Shown: in pieces, positions 31,234 to 39,544 of the stretch
How positions within the stretch are numbered: position 1 is the stretch's first letter
How the letters are laid out: each line of letters starts with the position of its first letter
Assembly (NCBI GenBank): GCA_049802875.1
Contig: JBARNH010000040.1
Coordinates: forward strand, 15,504 to 79,503
Length of the DNA stretch: 64,000 bases
Reading direction: 5' to 3'
Source: Lutacidiplasma sp049802875
GTDB taxonomy: Archaea; Thermoplasmatota; Thermoplasmata; Lutacidiplasmatales; UBA184
Program-made: the position numbers and the translations under genes
Notes under the pieces: model-generated
Database searches by the model: none
Told to the model about the DNA's origin: nothing
Seen by the model: the letters and a program-made list of their open reading frames with translations, nothing else

Positions 31234-32253
31234 ATGCCCGATCCGATCGTCGCCGAGAACCTGGTAAAGGTCTACGGCGGAAAGGTCCGCGCGGTCGACG
31301 GCGTCAGCTTCTCCGTCAAGGAAGGGGAGATGTTCGGTTTCATCGGACCGAACGGCGCGGGGAAGACCACCACCGTCCAAATGCTCACGGGGAACCTCCG
31401 GCTGACCGAGGGGCGGGCGACCGTCGCCGGACTGGACGTTACCCGAGAACCGCTGCGGGTGAAGGAGCGGATCGGCCTCGTCTTCCAGGAATCGACCGCC
31501 GACCCGGACCTGACCGGGCGCGAAAACCTCGACCTCGCCGCCGCCCTCTTCCGCGTGCCCCTCCGCACCACCAAATCCACGATCAATTCCCTCCTCCAGC
31601 GGATGGATATCGGCGAAGCCTCCGAGCGACTGGTGAAGACCTATTCCGGAGGCATGCGCCGGCGACTCGAACTCGGGGTCGGGATCATCCACTCCCCGCA
31701 TGTACTGTTCCTTGACGAGCCGACGCTCGGCCTCGACCCCCAGGGACGGGCGGGCTTCTGGCGGTATGTGCTCGAACTGCGGAAGGATCACGGGATGACG
31801 GTGTTCATCACGACCCACTACCTCGATGAGGCGGACACCTTTTGCGACCGGATCGCGATCATTGACCACGGCAAGATCGTCGCCACGGGCACTCCCTCCG
31901 AGCTCAAGGACCGGCTCGGGGGCGACATCGTCACCGTCCGTCCCGTCGGGGCTCCGGGTCCGGCGGTCGAAGCGGTGCTCAAGGGCCTGCCGGGGGTCGT
32001 CGCGGTCACTGCCCTCGAGGGGTCCTACCGCGTGAAGGCGCCCCGCGGCGAAGAGCTGATCCCGATCCTGGTGGAGGCCTGCACTCGGGCCGGGGTGGGA
32101 CTCGCGGGCGTCTCCCTGAAGCGCCCGAGCCTCGACGAGGTCTTCCTCGAATTCACGGGACGGGAGTACCGTGAGGATGAGGGGATGACCGCGACCGACC
32201 GCGCGGTGCGACTCGGACAGGTCCAGCAAGCGGTGGGGAGGTCTCGGCGATGA
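31234..32253 (+). CDS. ABC-2 type exporter ATP-binding protein (DrrA-like)
   Basis: ATPase of an ABC exporter, 339 residues. Walker A is GPNGAGKTTTVQML, the signature is YSGGMRRRLELG and Walker B is VLFLDEPTLGLDPQG, followed by the switch His in FITTHYLDEAD. The C-terminal 100 residues form the DUF4162-like extension common in DrrA/NodI proteins. The ATG at 31234 follows CTTTATCT about 33 bp upstream; an upstream start at 31186 would overlap that box. The permease gene follows with an ATGA overlap. Confidence 0.93.
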   Translation: MPDPIVAENLVKVYGGKVRAVDGVSFSVKEGEMFGFIGPNGAGKTTTVQMLTGNLRLTEGRATVAGLDVTREPLRVKERIGLVFQESTADPDLTGRENLDLAAALFRVPLRTTKSTINSLLQRMDIGEASERLVKTYSGGMRRRLELGVGIIHSPHVLFLDEPTLGLDPQGRAGFWRYVLELRKDHGMTVFITTHYLDEADTFCDRIAIIDHGKIVATGTPSELKDRLGGDIVTVRPVGAPGPAVEAVLKGLPGVVAVTALEGSYRVKAPRGEELIPILVEACTRAGVGLAGVSLKRPSLDEVFLEFTGREYREDEGMTATDRAVRLGQVQQAVGRSRR

Positions 32254-33086
32254 TCCGAGAGCTGGGCGCGCTCACGCGCCGCGAGCTGCTGCGGCTCGGC
32301 CGGAACCCGCAAGCCATCTTCACCGCGTTGCTCCTCCCCATCCTCTACCTGCTCCTGTTCGGGCAGGCGTTCAATCTCAGCAGCATCGGAGGCGGGCAGG
32401 TCCCGGCCTCGGTCTTCCTTGCGCTCTACCGCGGGGCCCCGAGCTACTTCTCGTACTTCTCGGCAGGGATGACCGGCTTCGTCGCGGTCACCGCGACGCT
32501 GTTCATCGGGGCGAACGTGATCTTCGACCGACTCTTCGGGGTCCTGAAGCGGACCGCCGCGTCCCCCGCGACGGCGACGTCGATCTTCGGGTCCCGCCTG
32601 CTCGCGGGGATGATCCAGCCGGTCGGGCTGGCGTTCCTCGTGCTCGGTCTCGCGATCCTGCTGGGCCATGTCGGGCTGAGCGGGCTCGAGGTGACCGCCT
32701 CGGTCACGGTCGTCGGCGCGGTCGAGATCGTCCTCGCGATCCTGATCCTCTCGGCGATGTTCGCGTCGCTGTTCCTCGCGATCGGGTTCACGATCGAACA
32801 GCCCCAGTCCTACTTCGCCGTCGTGAACCTGATCAACCTGCCCGTGCTGCTGACGTCGGCCGCGCTGTTCCCGTGGGGGACGATGCCGCCCTGGTTCCGG
32901 AACATCGCCTCGTACAACCCGATCACGCTCGCCGTGAATGTCCTCCGGGAGAACCTGTTCGCCGGAGCCTCGGCGTACTATCCGGACAGTCCGGCGGTGT
33001 ACCTGCTCGGGTTGGTCGCGTGGGCGCTCGCGATGTTCGTTCTCGCGACGTTGCTGGCTCGACGGGCGCTCGCTCCGAGGGTGTAA
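32250..33086 (+). CDS. ABC-2 type exporter permease (DrrB-like)
   Basis: A 278-residue membrane protein with six predicted TM segments, paired with the upstream ATPase. It starts with the amphipathic LTRRELLRLGRNPQAIFTALLLPILYLLLFGQAF, typical of ABC-2 permeases, and has the family loop GVLKRTAASPATATSIFGSRLLAGM followed by FPWGTMPPWFRNIASYNPITLAVNVLRE near the C-terminus. The ATG overlaps the ATPase stop. The exported substrate (drug, lipid or polymer) is not apparent. Confidence 0.92.
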   Translation: MIRELGALTRRELLRLGRNPQAIFTALLLPILYLLLFGQAFNLSSIGGGQVPASVFLALYRGAPSYFSYFSAGMTGFVAVTATLFIGANVIFDRLFGVLKRTAASPATATSIFGSRLLAGMIQPVGLAFLVLGLAILLGHVGLSGLEVTASVTVVGAVEIVLAILILSAMFASLFLAIGFTIEQPQSYFAVVNLINLPVLLTSAALFPWGTMPPWFRNIASYNPITLAVNVLRENLFAGASAYYPDSPAVYLLGLVAWALAMFVLATLLARRALAPRV

Positions 33087-33102
33087 CCCGCCGCGTACCC
33101 TC

Positions 33103-34560
33103 TCAATCGCCCGCCTCGGCCTCGGTCTCAACCTCTCGCGGGGGTGCGCCGGTCTTCCCCCGGAGCGCGACGGGGATGAGGGATACGAGCACCAGTGCCC
33201 CCGAGACGAGGAAGATCACGTGGATCGATGTCAGGAACCCCGCCGCCACGCTGACCCGGCTCGCTGTCACGGTCCCCCCCGTGAGGATCGTCTCGAGTGC
33301 CGAGCGAGGGACGACCGACGACATGATCAGCAGCGTCAGCCCCAGGCTCACCGTGGCGCCGGTGTTGAGGAACGTCGTCCCGATCCCCGAGGCGACGCCC
33401 CGGCGGCCGGGAGGGACGGCGGTCATCATCGTCGCCCGGTTCGGCGATGCAAAGAGTCCCATCCCGGTGCCGACCAGGACGAGCGGGGGAGTCAGTTGGA
33501 GGAACGAATCCGCCGGACCGATCGTGGCGAGCCAAAGGAAACCGGATGCCGAGATGATCAACCCGAACACCGTGAACCACGTCGGGCCGTACCGGTCCGA
33601 TAACCAGCCGCTCACCGGACCGAACGTCGCGAGGGACGCCGACACGGGGATCAGGAACAATCCCGCCGTGAACGGGTCGAGGTACCGCGGGGGGCCCTGG
33701 AGGTAGAACACCAGCACGAACGTGAACGCGCCGCGCGCGAGGGCGTTCATCAGGGTCGCGGTGGTCGTCGTCGAGAACACCCGGTTCCGGAAGAGGGAGA
33801 GGTCGAGCATCGGGGACGGGACCCAGGACTCGATCCAGACGAACGCGACGAGTAACCCACCTCCCGCGATCACGAGCCCGATCGCCTCCGTTCCGGTGAG
33901 GTCGGCGAGCGCCCCGAGGGTCACTCCCGCCAGGATGAGGGTCAGGCCCAGCGCAAACGCCGCGTTGCCGACCCAGTCGATCTGGGGATGTTCCTCCCGG
34001 TGAGCGAGTTCCTTGAGGTCGATCCGGGCCCGAAAGGTGGCGATCAGGCCGATCGGCACGTTGACGAAGAAGATCCACCGCCACCCGACCGTGGAGGTGA
34101 TGATCCCGCCGAGGACCAACCCCGCCACCGCTCCGGCCACGATCGAGATCTGGTTGATGCCGAGGGCGCGGCCCCGTTCGTTCGGAGGGAACGCGTCCGT
34201 GATGATCGCCGCAGAGTTGGCGAACAAGAACCCCGCGCCGACCGCTTGGACGAGCCGGAAGATGACGAGTTCCGTTCCGGTCTGGGAGAGGCCGCAGAAA
34301 AGCGACCCGGTGGTGAACACCGCAAACCCAAGGACGTACAGCCGCACGCGGCCGTACATGTCGGAGAGACGTCCAAAATTCAATAACACGACCGACGTGA
34401 GGAGCGAATAGCCGAGAAGGATCCAGAGCAACGTGGTGGCGCTGGTGTCCGGAAGCTGGCGACCGATCGTCGGGAGCGAGATCAACACGATGTTCGTGTC
34501 GATCGCCGCCATCAGGGTGGCGACCGTGGTGTTGGAGAGGACGAGCCATTTGTATTTCAT
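33103..34560 (-). CDS. MFS drug exporter, 14-TM DHA2 (EmrB/QacA) type
   Basis: A 485-residue proton-linked exporter with 14 predicted membrane helices. Landmarks are the first helix TTVATLMAAIDTNIVLISLPTI with the membrane Asp, the motif A loop FGRLSDMYGRVRLYVLG and motif C-like AGAVAGLVLGGIITSTVGWRWIFFVNVPIG. These define the DHA2 family. ATG 34560 (MKYKWLVLSN) is chosen; the frame runs open to 34611 without further conserved sequence. It converges on the ABC exporter with 16 bp between the stops. Confidence 0.92.
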   Translation of the reverse strand: MKYKWLVLSNTTVATLMAAIDTNIVLISLPTIGRQLPDTSATTLLWILLGYSLLTSVVLLNFGRLSDMYGRVRLYVLGFAVFTTGSLFCGLSQTGTELVIFRLVQAVGAGFLFANSAAIITDAFPPNERGRALGINQISIVAGAVAGLVLGGIITSTVGWRWIFFVNVPIGLIATFRARIDLKELAHREEHPQIDWVGNAAFALGLTLILAGVTLGALADLTGTEAIGLVIAGGGLLVAFVWIESWVPSPMLDLSLFRNRVFSTTTTATLMNALARGAFTFVLVFYLQGPPRYLDPFTAGLFLIPVSASLATFGPVSGWLSDRYGPTWFTVFGLIISASGFLWLATIGPADSFLQLTPPLVLVGTGMGLFASPNRATMMTAVPPGRRGVASGIGTTFLNTGATVSLGLTLLIMSSVVPRSALETILTGGTVTASRVSVAAGFLTSIHVIFLVSGALVLVSLIPVALRGKTGAPPREVETEAEAGD

Positions 34561-34714
34561 AGTCGGACGGTCCGCCACGTCGAGGACGCCGCTCCGAGCG
34601 ACGCACCCCAAGTCCTGCCGGGGGTCGTCGATACCACCATCGTTGCGTCGAGGAGACTCACGATGGACCCCCAGGGGGCGTTAGCGGAGGATAAGCTCGA
34701 CACTCGAACTCGCG

Positions 34715-35155
34715 CTACCCGAGCGTGGTTTGGCTCGCCTGATACCCCGCGATCTCGGAGGAGACCTTGTCGACGTACTCACGGAACATCCGGAGTACGT
34801 TCCTCGCGGTGATGATCCCCAGCACGCGGTCGCCCGATCGAACGACCATCCGTCGGATCCCCTTCTCCGCCATGGTGGTCACGACCACATCGGTCGGGGT
34901 GTCCGGAGGACACGAGTCGACCACCGTCGTCGCGATCTCCCGGACGCCGACCTTGGACGGGTCGAGCCCGGGAGCCACGATCTTCGATAGGTAGTCCCAC
35001 TCGGTCACGATTCCCGAAATCGTACCGGGGGCCCGCGTGAGCACGGCGTAGCCTTTGTGCTGCTGCGCCATCGTCCGCGCACACGTCAGCGCATCCGTGC
35101 CCTCGTCCACGGTCAGTACCGTCTTCTCCATGATGTCCCGGGCGAGCAGCACCAT
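34715..35155 (-). CDS. Protein of two CBS domains
   Basis: A 146-residue protein made of a tandem CBS pair (Bateman module), a sensor fold that usually binds adenine nucleotides or S-adenosyl-methionine. The first domain opens with ARDIMEKTVLTVDEGTDALTCARTM and closes with ISGIVTEWDYLSKIV; the second includes PDTPTDVVVTTMAEKGIRRMVV and VLGIITARNVLRMF. No effector domain is attached, so its partner is unknown. ATG 35155 is supported by TATTAAT centred 26 bp upstream. Confidence 0.92.
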   Translation of the reverse strand: MVLLARDIMEKTVLTVDEGTDALTCARTMAQQHKGYAVLTRAPGTISGIVTEWDYLSKIVAPGLDPSKVGVREIATTVVDSCPPDTPTDVVVTTMAEKGIRRMVVRSGDRVLGIITARNVLRMFREYVDKVSSEIAGYQASQTTLG

Positions 35156-35177
35156 CGTCACGGGGGACGCCCCCGGG

Positions 35178-35184
35178 ATTAATA
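35178..35184. promoter_or_regulatory. Shared TATA-like element between divergent genes
   Basis: ATTAATA, near-palindromic, centred 26 bp before the CBS gene's ATG on the minus strand and 35 bp before the YkgJ-like gene's ATG on the plus strand. It could serve both genes, leaderless to the left and with a short leader to the right. Confidence 0.55.
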
Positions 35185-35215
35185 CCGTGCGCGAGTGAGA
35201 CGCTCGAGTGGACAG

Positions 35216-36274
35216 ATGGACGACCTCCGCGAGGTGCCCGAACTCAATGTCGACCTGCTCGCCGGGTTCGGGTTCGCGTGCCGCCCCGACTGCGGGCTCT
35301 GTTGCTACGCCGAGCCACGTTCCCTTCCCGGGGAGCGAACCCGGTTGCTGCAGATCGCTCCCGAGGTCGAAATCGTGGAACGGGACGGCGACACCTTCAT
35401 CGCGGCGCACCCGGACGGCGGGGCCTGCCAGTTCTTGTCCGACAATCGGTGCCGTGCGCACGCCGCACGGCCGCATCCGTGCCGGGAATTCCCGCTGACC
35501 GCGCACGTTGGGACTCGACTCCAAGCGACCGTGGTGCTCTCGTGCCCGGGGGTCGAGCTCAACACTCTCGAGGCTTGGCCGCAGGTCGGGTCGCCCGACT
35601 CCGTCACCGGTTTCTCCGCGGAGCTCGACGCCCTCACTTCCCGTGTCGACCATAGTGCCGTGCGCCGGCTTGAGTCGAGTGCCCGTCGTCGGCGCAAAGT
35701 CGTCCGTGCCCTACAATCCGACGACCGTTGGCAGGAGGAAGAGGAAGTCCGCGCACGGTTGCGGCGCCAGGTTCCGTTGCCAACGACGGACAACTTCCCG
35801 GTCGCGGACCCGCCGTCGGCCGACGATGGGGTCGAGAACCTCCCGTTGTTCTTCGATCGACGGGCGGCCCCGGTCGCGTTGGCCGAGGGGTTAGGCGGAT
35901 GGGAACTCCTCGAACTTCGACCCGGCGGTGGGGTGGCCCGATCGCTGGGGGTCCTTCCGCCTCCCGACCGACCTCCCGAGATCGAGGCCGCGGCCGCCCG
36001 TTTGATGCGAGGCTACCTCCGCTACTGGCTCGAGCGCGACGCAATGTTCGGTGCCGTGCACCTTCGCATGCTCGACTCGACCGAAGGCACGGTGACCGAC
36101 TGGGTCGAAGAAGAGCTCCGCGCGATCGGGGCCTTGGTCCTCGCCCGAGCGGAGGTCCGCGCGAAGGTCCGCCGAGGGGTGGTCGACCGGCTGACGCGGG
36201 CCGAACTCCTCGACGGGATCCGTGCGAGCGATCAAGATCTTCTCGACCGCGCGAGCTGGGGGGACCGGTTCTAA
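35216..36274 (+). CDS. YkgJ-family cysteine-cluster protein
   Basis: A 352-residue protein whose first 120 residues carry the YkgJ/CxxCxxCC cluster: FACRPDCGLCCY, then ACQFLSDNRCRAHAARPHPCREFP. This set of cysteines is thought to hold zinc or an Fe-S cluster; the family's biochemical role is not established. The remaining 230 residues are helical and charged, without a motif I know. ATG 35216 is preferred over GTG 35195 because the shared TATA element then gives a short leader. The last 4 bp overlap the convergent HDAC-like gene. Confidence 0.8.
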   Translation: MDDLREVPELNVDLLAGFGFACRPDCGLCCYAEPRSLPGERTRLLQIAPEVEIVERDGDTFIAAHPDGGACQFLSDNRCRAHAARPHPCREFPLTAHVGTRLQATVVLSCPGVELNTLEAWPQVGSPDSVTGFSAELDALTSRVDHSAVRRLESSARRRRKVVRALQSDDRWQEEEEVRARLRRQVPLPTTDNFPVADPPSADDGVENLPLFFDRRAAPVALAEGLGGWELLELRPGGGVARSLGVLPPPDRPPEIEAAAARLMRGYLRYWLERDAMFGAVHLRMLDSTEGTVTDWVEEELRAIGALVLARAEVRAKVRRGVVDRLTRAELLDGIRASDQDLLDRASWGDRF

Positions 36275-37428
36275 CCCGGCCCGGGCGCGGGAAACTTCTG
36301 CCCGAGGGCTCTCTCGAGGTCTGCGACCAAGCTCGACTCGTCCTCGGCACGCCATCGGGACCCGGTGGGCACGACCGGGGAGGTCCAGCGTTCGGGGGCC
36401 GGTTCGTTCGTCCCGACTCGATACTCCTCCCTCCAGGGTTTCGGGAGAAGTTCCGTATCGTCCGGCGCGGAGAACCCCCCCAGGAGGAGTCCGGCGCGCG
36501 CCAGCACCCGGGTGACCGAGCTGGCCCGGTAACCTCCGCCGCCCGTCACGAGCAGACGTCCGCCGGTCAGTTCCCGCGCAAGCTCGAGGACGGTCGACTC
36601 GATCTCCGCGTACGCCGCGGGAGTGTATTGGAGCTGCGCGAGCGCATCGCCCACGTGACCGTCCACGCCGTGTTGTAAGACGATTAGGTCCGGGCGGAAG
36701 CTCTGCAGAAGCGGAGGTACGAGGCGGTGAAACAGCGGCAAGAGCGCTTCGTCGCCGGAGCGTGGGGGCAGCGGCACGTTGACCTTCATCCCCGCCCCGT
36801 CCCCCCGGCCGGTTTCGATCGGGAAGCCCGTGCCGGGGAACAGGGTGCGACCGTCCTGGTGGAAGTCGATGTCGAGCACCCGGCCCGAGTCGTAGAATCC
36901 GTACATCACGCCGTCACCGTGGTGGGCATCGATATCGAGGTATGCGACGCGATGCCCCGCGCTCACCGCGCGCCCCACGGCGATCGCGACATCGTTGAAA
37001 ATGCAGAAACCGCTCGCGCGGTCGGGGTGGGCGTGATGGAACCCACCGGCGGGATGGAACGCCGGTCGGGAGGTTTCCCCGACCCGGTCCACGCTACGGA
37101 CCGCCCCCTCGACGATCCGGGCCGCCGCGTCGAAGCAGCCAGCGAACGACGGCGTGTCGCCCGCGTCCAAGTAGATCGGTTCCTCGAAACCGCTGGCTCG
37201 CTCGACCCGAGCGAGGTACTCTCCTCGATGGAACGATTCGAGAGTGGTCCGAGAAGCCGGCGCGACGGATCGGATCCACTCGATCGCGTTTGGGTCCTGG
37301 TCAGCGACTGTCGCCTCGAAAAGGGAGACCGCGAGCGCGCGGCTGGTCTCGGAGAACGGGTGCTGCGGTCCCAGGTCGTAGTCTCGGAACCGGTCGTCCC
37401 AGACGACCGTGAGCGTGGGCGTCGGCAC
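36271..37428 (-). CDS. Histone-deacetylase-family protein (AcuC/HdaH-like)
   Basis: A 385-residue zinc amidohydrolase of the arginase/deacetylase fold. The active-site tract is recognisable: FHPAGGFHHAHPDRASGFCIFNDVAIA (paired histidines) and YLDIDAHHGDGVMYGFY (Asp-x-His zinc ligands), with DGH in VLQHGVDGHVGD. Archaeal members include lysine deacetylases and acetylpolyamine amidohydrolases. No acetoin genes are nearby, so lysine or polyamine deacetylation is more likely. The start at 37428 is the first Met of a well-matching N-terminus. Confidence 0.9.
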   Translation of the reverse strand: MPTPTLTVVWDDRFRDYDLGPQHPFSETSRALAVSLFEATVADQDPNAIEWIRSVAPASRTTLESFHRGEYLARVERASGFEEPIYLDAGDTPSFAGCFDAAARIVEGAVRSVDRVGETSRPAFHPAGGFHHAHPDRASGFCIFNDVAIAVGRAVSAGHRVAYLDIDAHHGDGVMYGFYDSGRVLDIDFHQDGRTLFPGTGFPIETGRGDGAGMKVNVPLPPRSGDEALLPLFHRLVPPLLQSFRPDLIVLQHGVDGHVGDALAQLQYTPAAYAEIESTVLELARELTGGRLLVTGGGGYRASSVTRVLARAGLLLGGFSAPDDTELLPKPWREEYRVGTNEPAPERWTSPVVPTGSRWRAEDESSLVADLERALGQKFPAPGPG

Positions 37429-37558
37429 GGGAGCGTCCTCAGGTCGCGGGTCGCAAAAACCTCGTTGGGGGAGATCGGTGGGCTCGACCCGTGCCCGAAC
37501 TGCCTCGGGCCACCGGCAGCATTAAGAGTCGCCCGGGGTCGCACTGCCCGAGGAAACG

Positions 37559-37783
37559 ATGGGGGTCGAGGACGACGTCTCGGCGAACGCGGTCAAGGTC
37601 TACAAGACGATGAAGGACCTCGGCAACGCGTCCGAGGAGAAAATGGGCAACGCCGAGCGGATCACTCAATCGGCGAAGCTCCCGAAGAACATGGTCCTCA
37701 ACGCCCTCCAGGAACTCCAAGCGAAGGGGTACGTGCGCCGACGGGCCCGCGAAAAGGCGGCGGGTTACTATCTCATCCGATAG
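37559..37783 (+). CDS. Small winged-helix protein
   Basis: A 74-residue basic protein with a winged-helix look: helix 1 SANAVKVYKTMKDLG, a helix-turn-helix in NAERITQSAKLPKNMVLNALQELQAKG and a short wing YVRRRAREKAAGYYLIR. It may bind DNA or be a small regulator. A CATTAAGAG box lies about 35 bp upstream and GAGG about 8 bp before the ATG. Its end overlaps the end of the convergent TFB gene by 11 bp. Confidence 0.7.
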   Translation: MGVEDDVSANAVKVYKTMKDLGNASEEKMGNAERITQSAKLPKNMVLNALQELQAKGYVRRRAREKAAGYYLIR

Positions 37784-38744
37784 GCGGGTCGCCGCCGTAG
37801 ACCGGGCTCTGAGCCCTTCGGCCCCACACTTTTTCGAGGAGGCGGCTCGTGGAGCGGAGCGTAACTTCGGTCACCGCACTGACTCGGGCGACCTGGGCGC
37901 GCGACCGGCGCTCGCCGTGCCGTTCGGCGGCGATGTAGATCAACGCGGCCACCAATCCGTGAGGGGACAGCCCGGACAGCTCCGGGTCGTCTCGTGCGTC
38001 GTCGAGCATCGCCTCGACGGTCGAACGGACCGGCGGGGAGAGCGCAAGCTCTTGGGCGTACCGGCCCAAGAACGCCTTCGTTCCGACGCCGGGGACCGTG
38101 AGGCCGGTGCCGCGCTGAATGACCTTGAACGTCCTTCCGACCTCGGACCGCTTCGCGGAAACGGCGTCGGAAACCTCTCCGAGCGTACGGGGGATCGAAT
38201 ATCGACGGCAGGCGACGTAGACCACCGCCCCGACGCTTGCCGAGAGGCTACGGCCCCGGAGCAGGCCCCGGTGCTTCGCTTCCGTATAGACATGGGCGGC
38301 CTCCGCCTGGATCACGGGGGGGAGTCCGAGCCGCTCCGCGGCGGCGGCGATCTCGCTGCGGGCCGGCGAGCGGTCGAGCGGGCCCTCCGATACGCGCGAC
38401 GTTTGTCGCTGCATCACGCGCTTGAGATGTTGGAACTCGTAACGACGGTGCCAGTCGAGTCGTTTTCCCTGGCCGTCCCGCGCGGTCGAGAGGGTCGAGC
38501 CGAGCGCCCGCTTGGAACCTCCCGGAGGAACGAACGGACCAATCCCGCGGCCGCTCCCTTCGGATCCGGCCAATTCGACGGGCGGGGGTGCGGTCGCCAA
38601 AATCTCCGTCGTTTCGAACACCAATCCGCATTCCGCGCAATGGGTCTCTGCCCGGATCGGGTCGACGATCCGATGCGAGCTGTGACACATCGGGCATAAT
38701 GGCCCGTGGTCGGCGCCTTCGCTGGCCCCCTCCAGGGGTCGCAT
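37773..38744 (-). CDS. tfb: Transcription initiation factor B (TFB)
   Basis: Archaeal TFIIB homologue that recruits RNA polymerase to TBP-bound promoters. The N-terminal zinc ribbon is CPMC..HCAECGLVF, followed by a B-reader/linker with GSTLSTARDGQGKRLDWHRR, and two cyclin-like repeats beginning at ARSEIAAAAERLGLPP and FLGRYAQELALSPPV. At about 323 residues it has normal length. ATG 38744 is chosen because a GGTATTA box lies about 21 bp upstream; a GTG at 38759 is alternative. Many archaea carry several TFBs; this is the only one in the window. Confidence 0.95.
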   Translation of the reverse strand: MRPLEGASEGADHGPLCPMCHSSHRIVDPIRAETHCAECGLVFETTEILATAPPPVELAGSEGSGRGIGPFVPPGGSKRALGSTLSTARDGQGKRLDWHRRYEFQHLKRVMQRQTSRVSEGPLDRSPARSEIAAAAERLGLPPVIQAEAAHVYTEAKHRGLLRGRSLSASVGAVVYVACRRYSIPRTLGEVSDAVSAKRSEVGRTFKVIQRGTGLTVPGVGTKAFLGRYAQELALSPPVRSTVEAMLDDARDDPELSGLSPHGLVAALIYIAAERHGERRSRAQVARVSAVTEVTLRSTSRLLEKVWGRRAQSPVYGGDPPIG

Positions 38745-38870
38745 GCTAGACCCTGGCACGGTAATACCTAACGCGACACTAGGCTATGAGCTCTTTACCC
38801 GAGTTCTTCCGCCTCGAAGCACCCCCATTCCCGGTAAACCTATTTCTCGGGTGCCTACTACGTCCTTTTT

Positions 38871-39527
38871 GTGAGAACAGGTCTGCTGCTGGCCGGGCTG
38901 GCCGTTGCGGTCATCGGCGTCGGGGTAATCCTGGCCTCGCTCTCGTTCCCCACCGGTCCGTCCGGCACCCAGCTGGACACCCTTTCGGCTCCGACCATCC
39001 AGGCGCATGCGACCCTGCTGGAGGAGGTGGTCGGAGTGAACGAGTCCTCCGCCCAGGTCAACCTCGTTTGGGCAGCCTCACAGGAGATGGACGTCGCGCT
39101 GTACAGTCCCGGGCCCTGCCCCCATTCCGGCGGAACGTGTCCGACCGGCGCCCCCATCATTTCCTGGGTGGGCGACACCGGGAAGTGGTCGGCCTCCGGG
39201 TCGCTCTCGTTTCCTCTCTATCTCAACCTGACCAACCCGAACGGCACGATCGCGACCTTCTCGGGAACGCTGGTCGAGACGTATTCCACCAGTGTGCTGA
39301 CGGACCCGACGTGGAGCCTTTTCGTCCCGCTCCTCGGCGCGGTCGTCCTTATCGCGATCGGCGGGGTGGCCATTTTCCTCGGGATGTTCCTCGGTCGGGG
39401 AGTGTATTCGGGATCAACGGCGCCCCCGACCCGGTACGACGGATGGGACGAAGAGTACGAGGGGGACGATCCCGACTTCGACTCGATACCGGAAGACGAC
39501 GAACCGACCAAGCCGGACGACGATTAA
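38871..39527 (+). CDS. Membrane protein with extracellular domain and acidic tail
   Basis: A 218-residue protein of unknown function. It has an N-terminal TM/signal anchor (LLLAGLAVAVIGVGVILASL), an extracellular beta-rich domain of about 110 residues with sequons, and a second TM (LFVPLLGAVVLIAIGGVAIFLGMFLG). A cytoplasmic tail follows that is very acidic (EEYEGDDPDFDSIPEDDE). The topology is a two-pass protein with a surface loop. GTG 38871 is supported by CCTATTTC about 27 bp upstream. Confidence 0.72.
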   Translation: MRTGLLLAGLAVAVIGVGVILASLSFPTGPSGTQLDTLSAPTIQAHATLLEEVVGVNESSAQVNLVWAASQEMDVALYSPGPCPHSGGTCPTGAPIISWVGDTGKWSASGSLSFPLYLNLTNPNGTIATFSGTLVETYSTSVLTDPTWSLFVPLLGAVVLIAIGGVAIFLGMFLGRGVYSGSTAPPTRYDGWDEEYEGDDPDFDSIPEDDEPTKPDDD

Positions 39528-39544
39528 CGGCCGCTCGGACGCCC

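Noticed and set aside
34564..34574. CGGAC-G-GTCCG inverted repeat upstream of the DHA2 exporter
   Set aside because: Only 5-bp arms in very GC-rich DNA; too short to call an operator.
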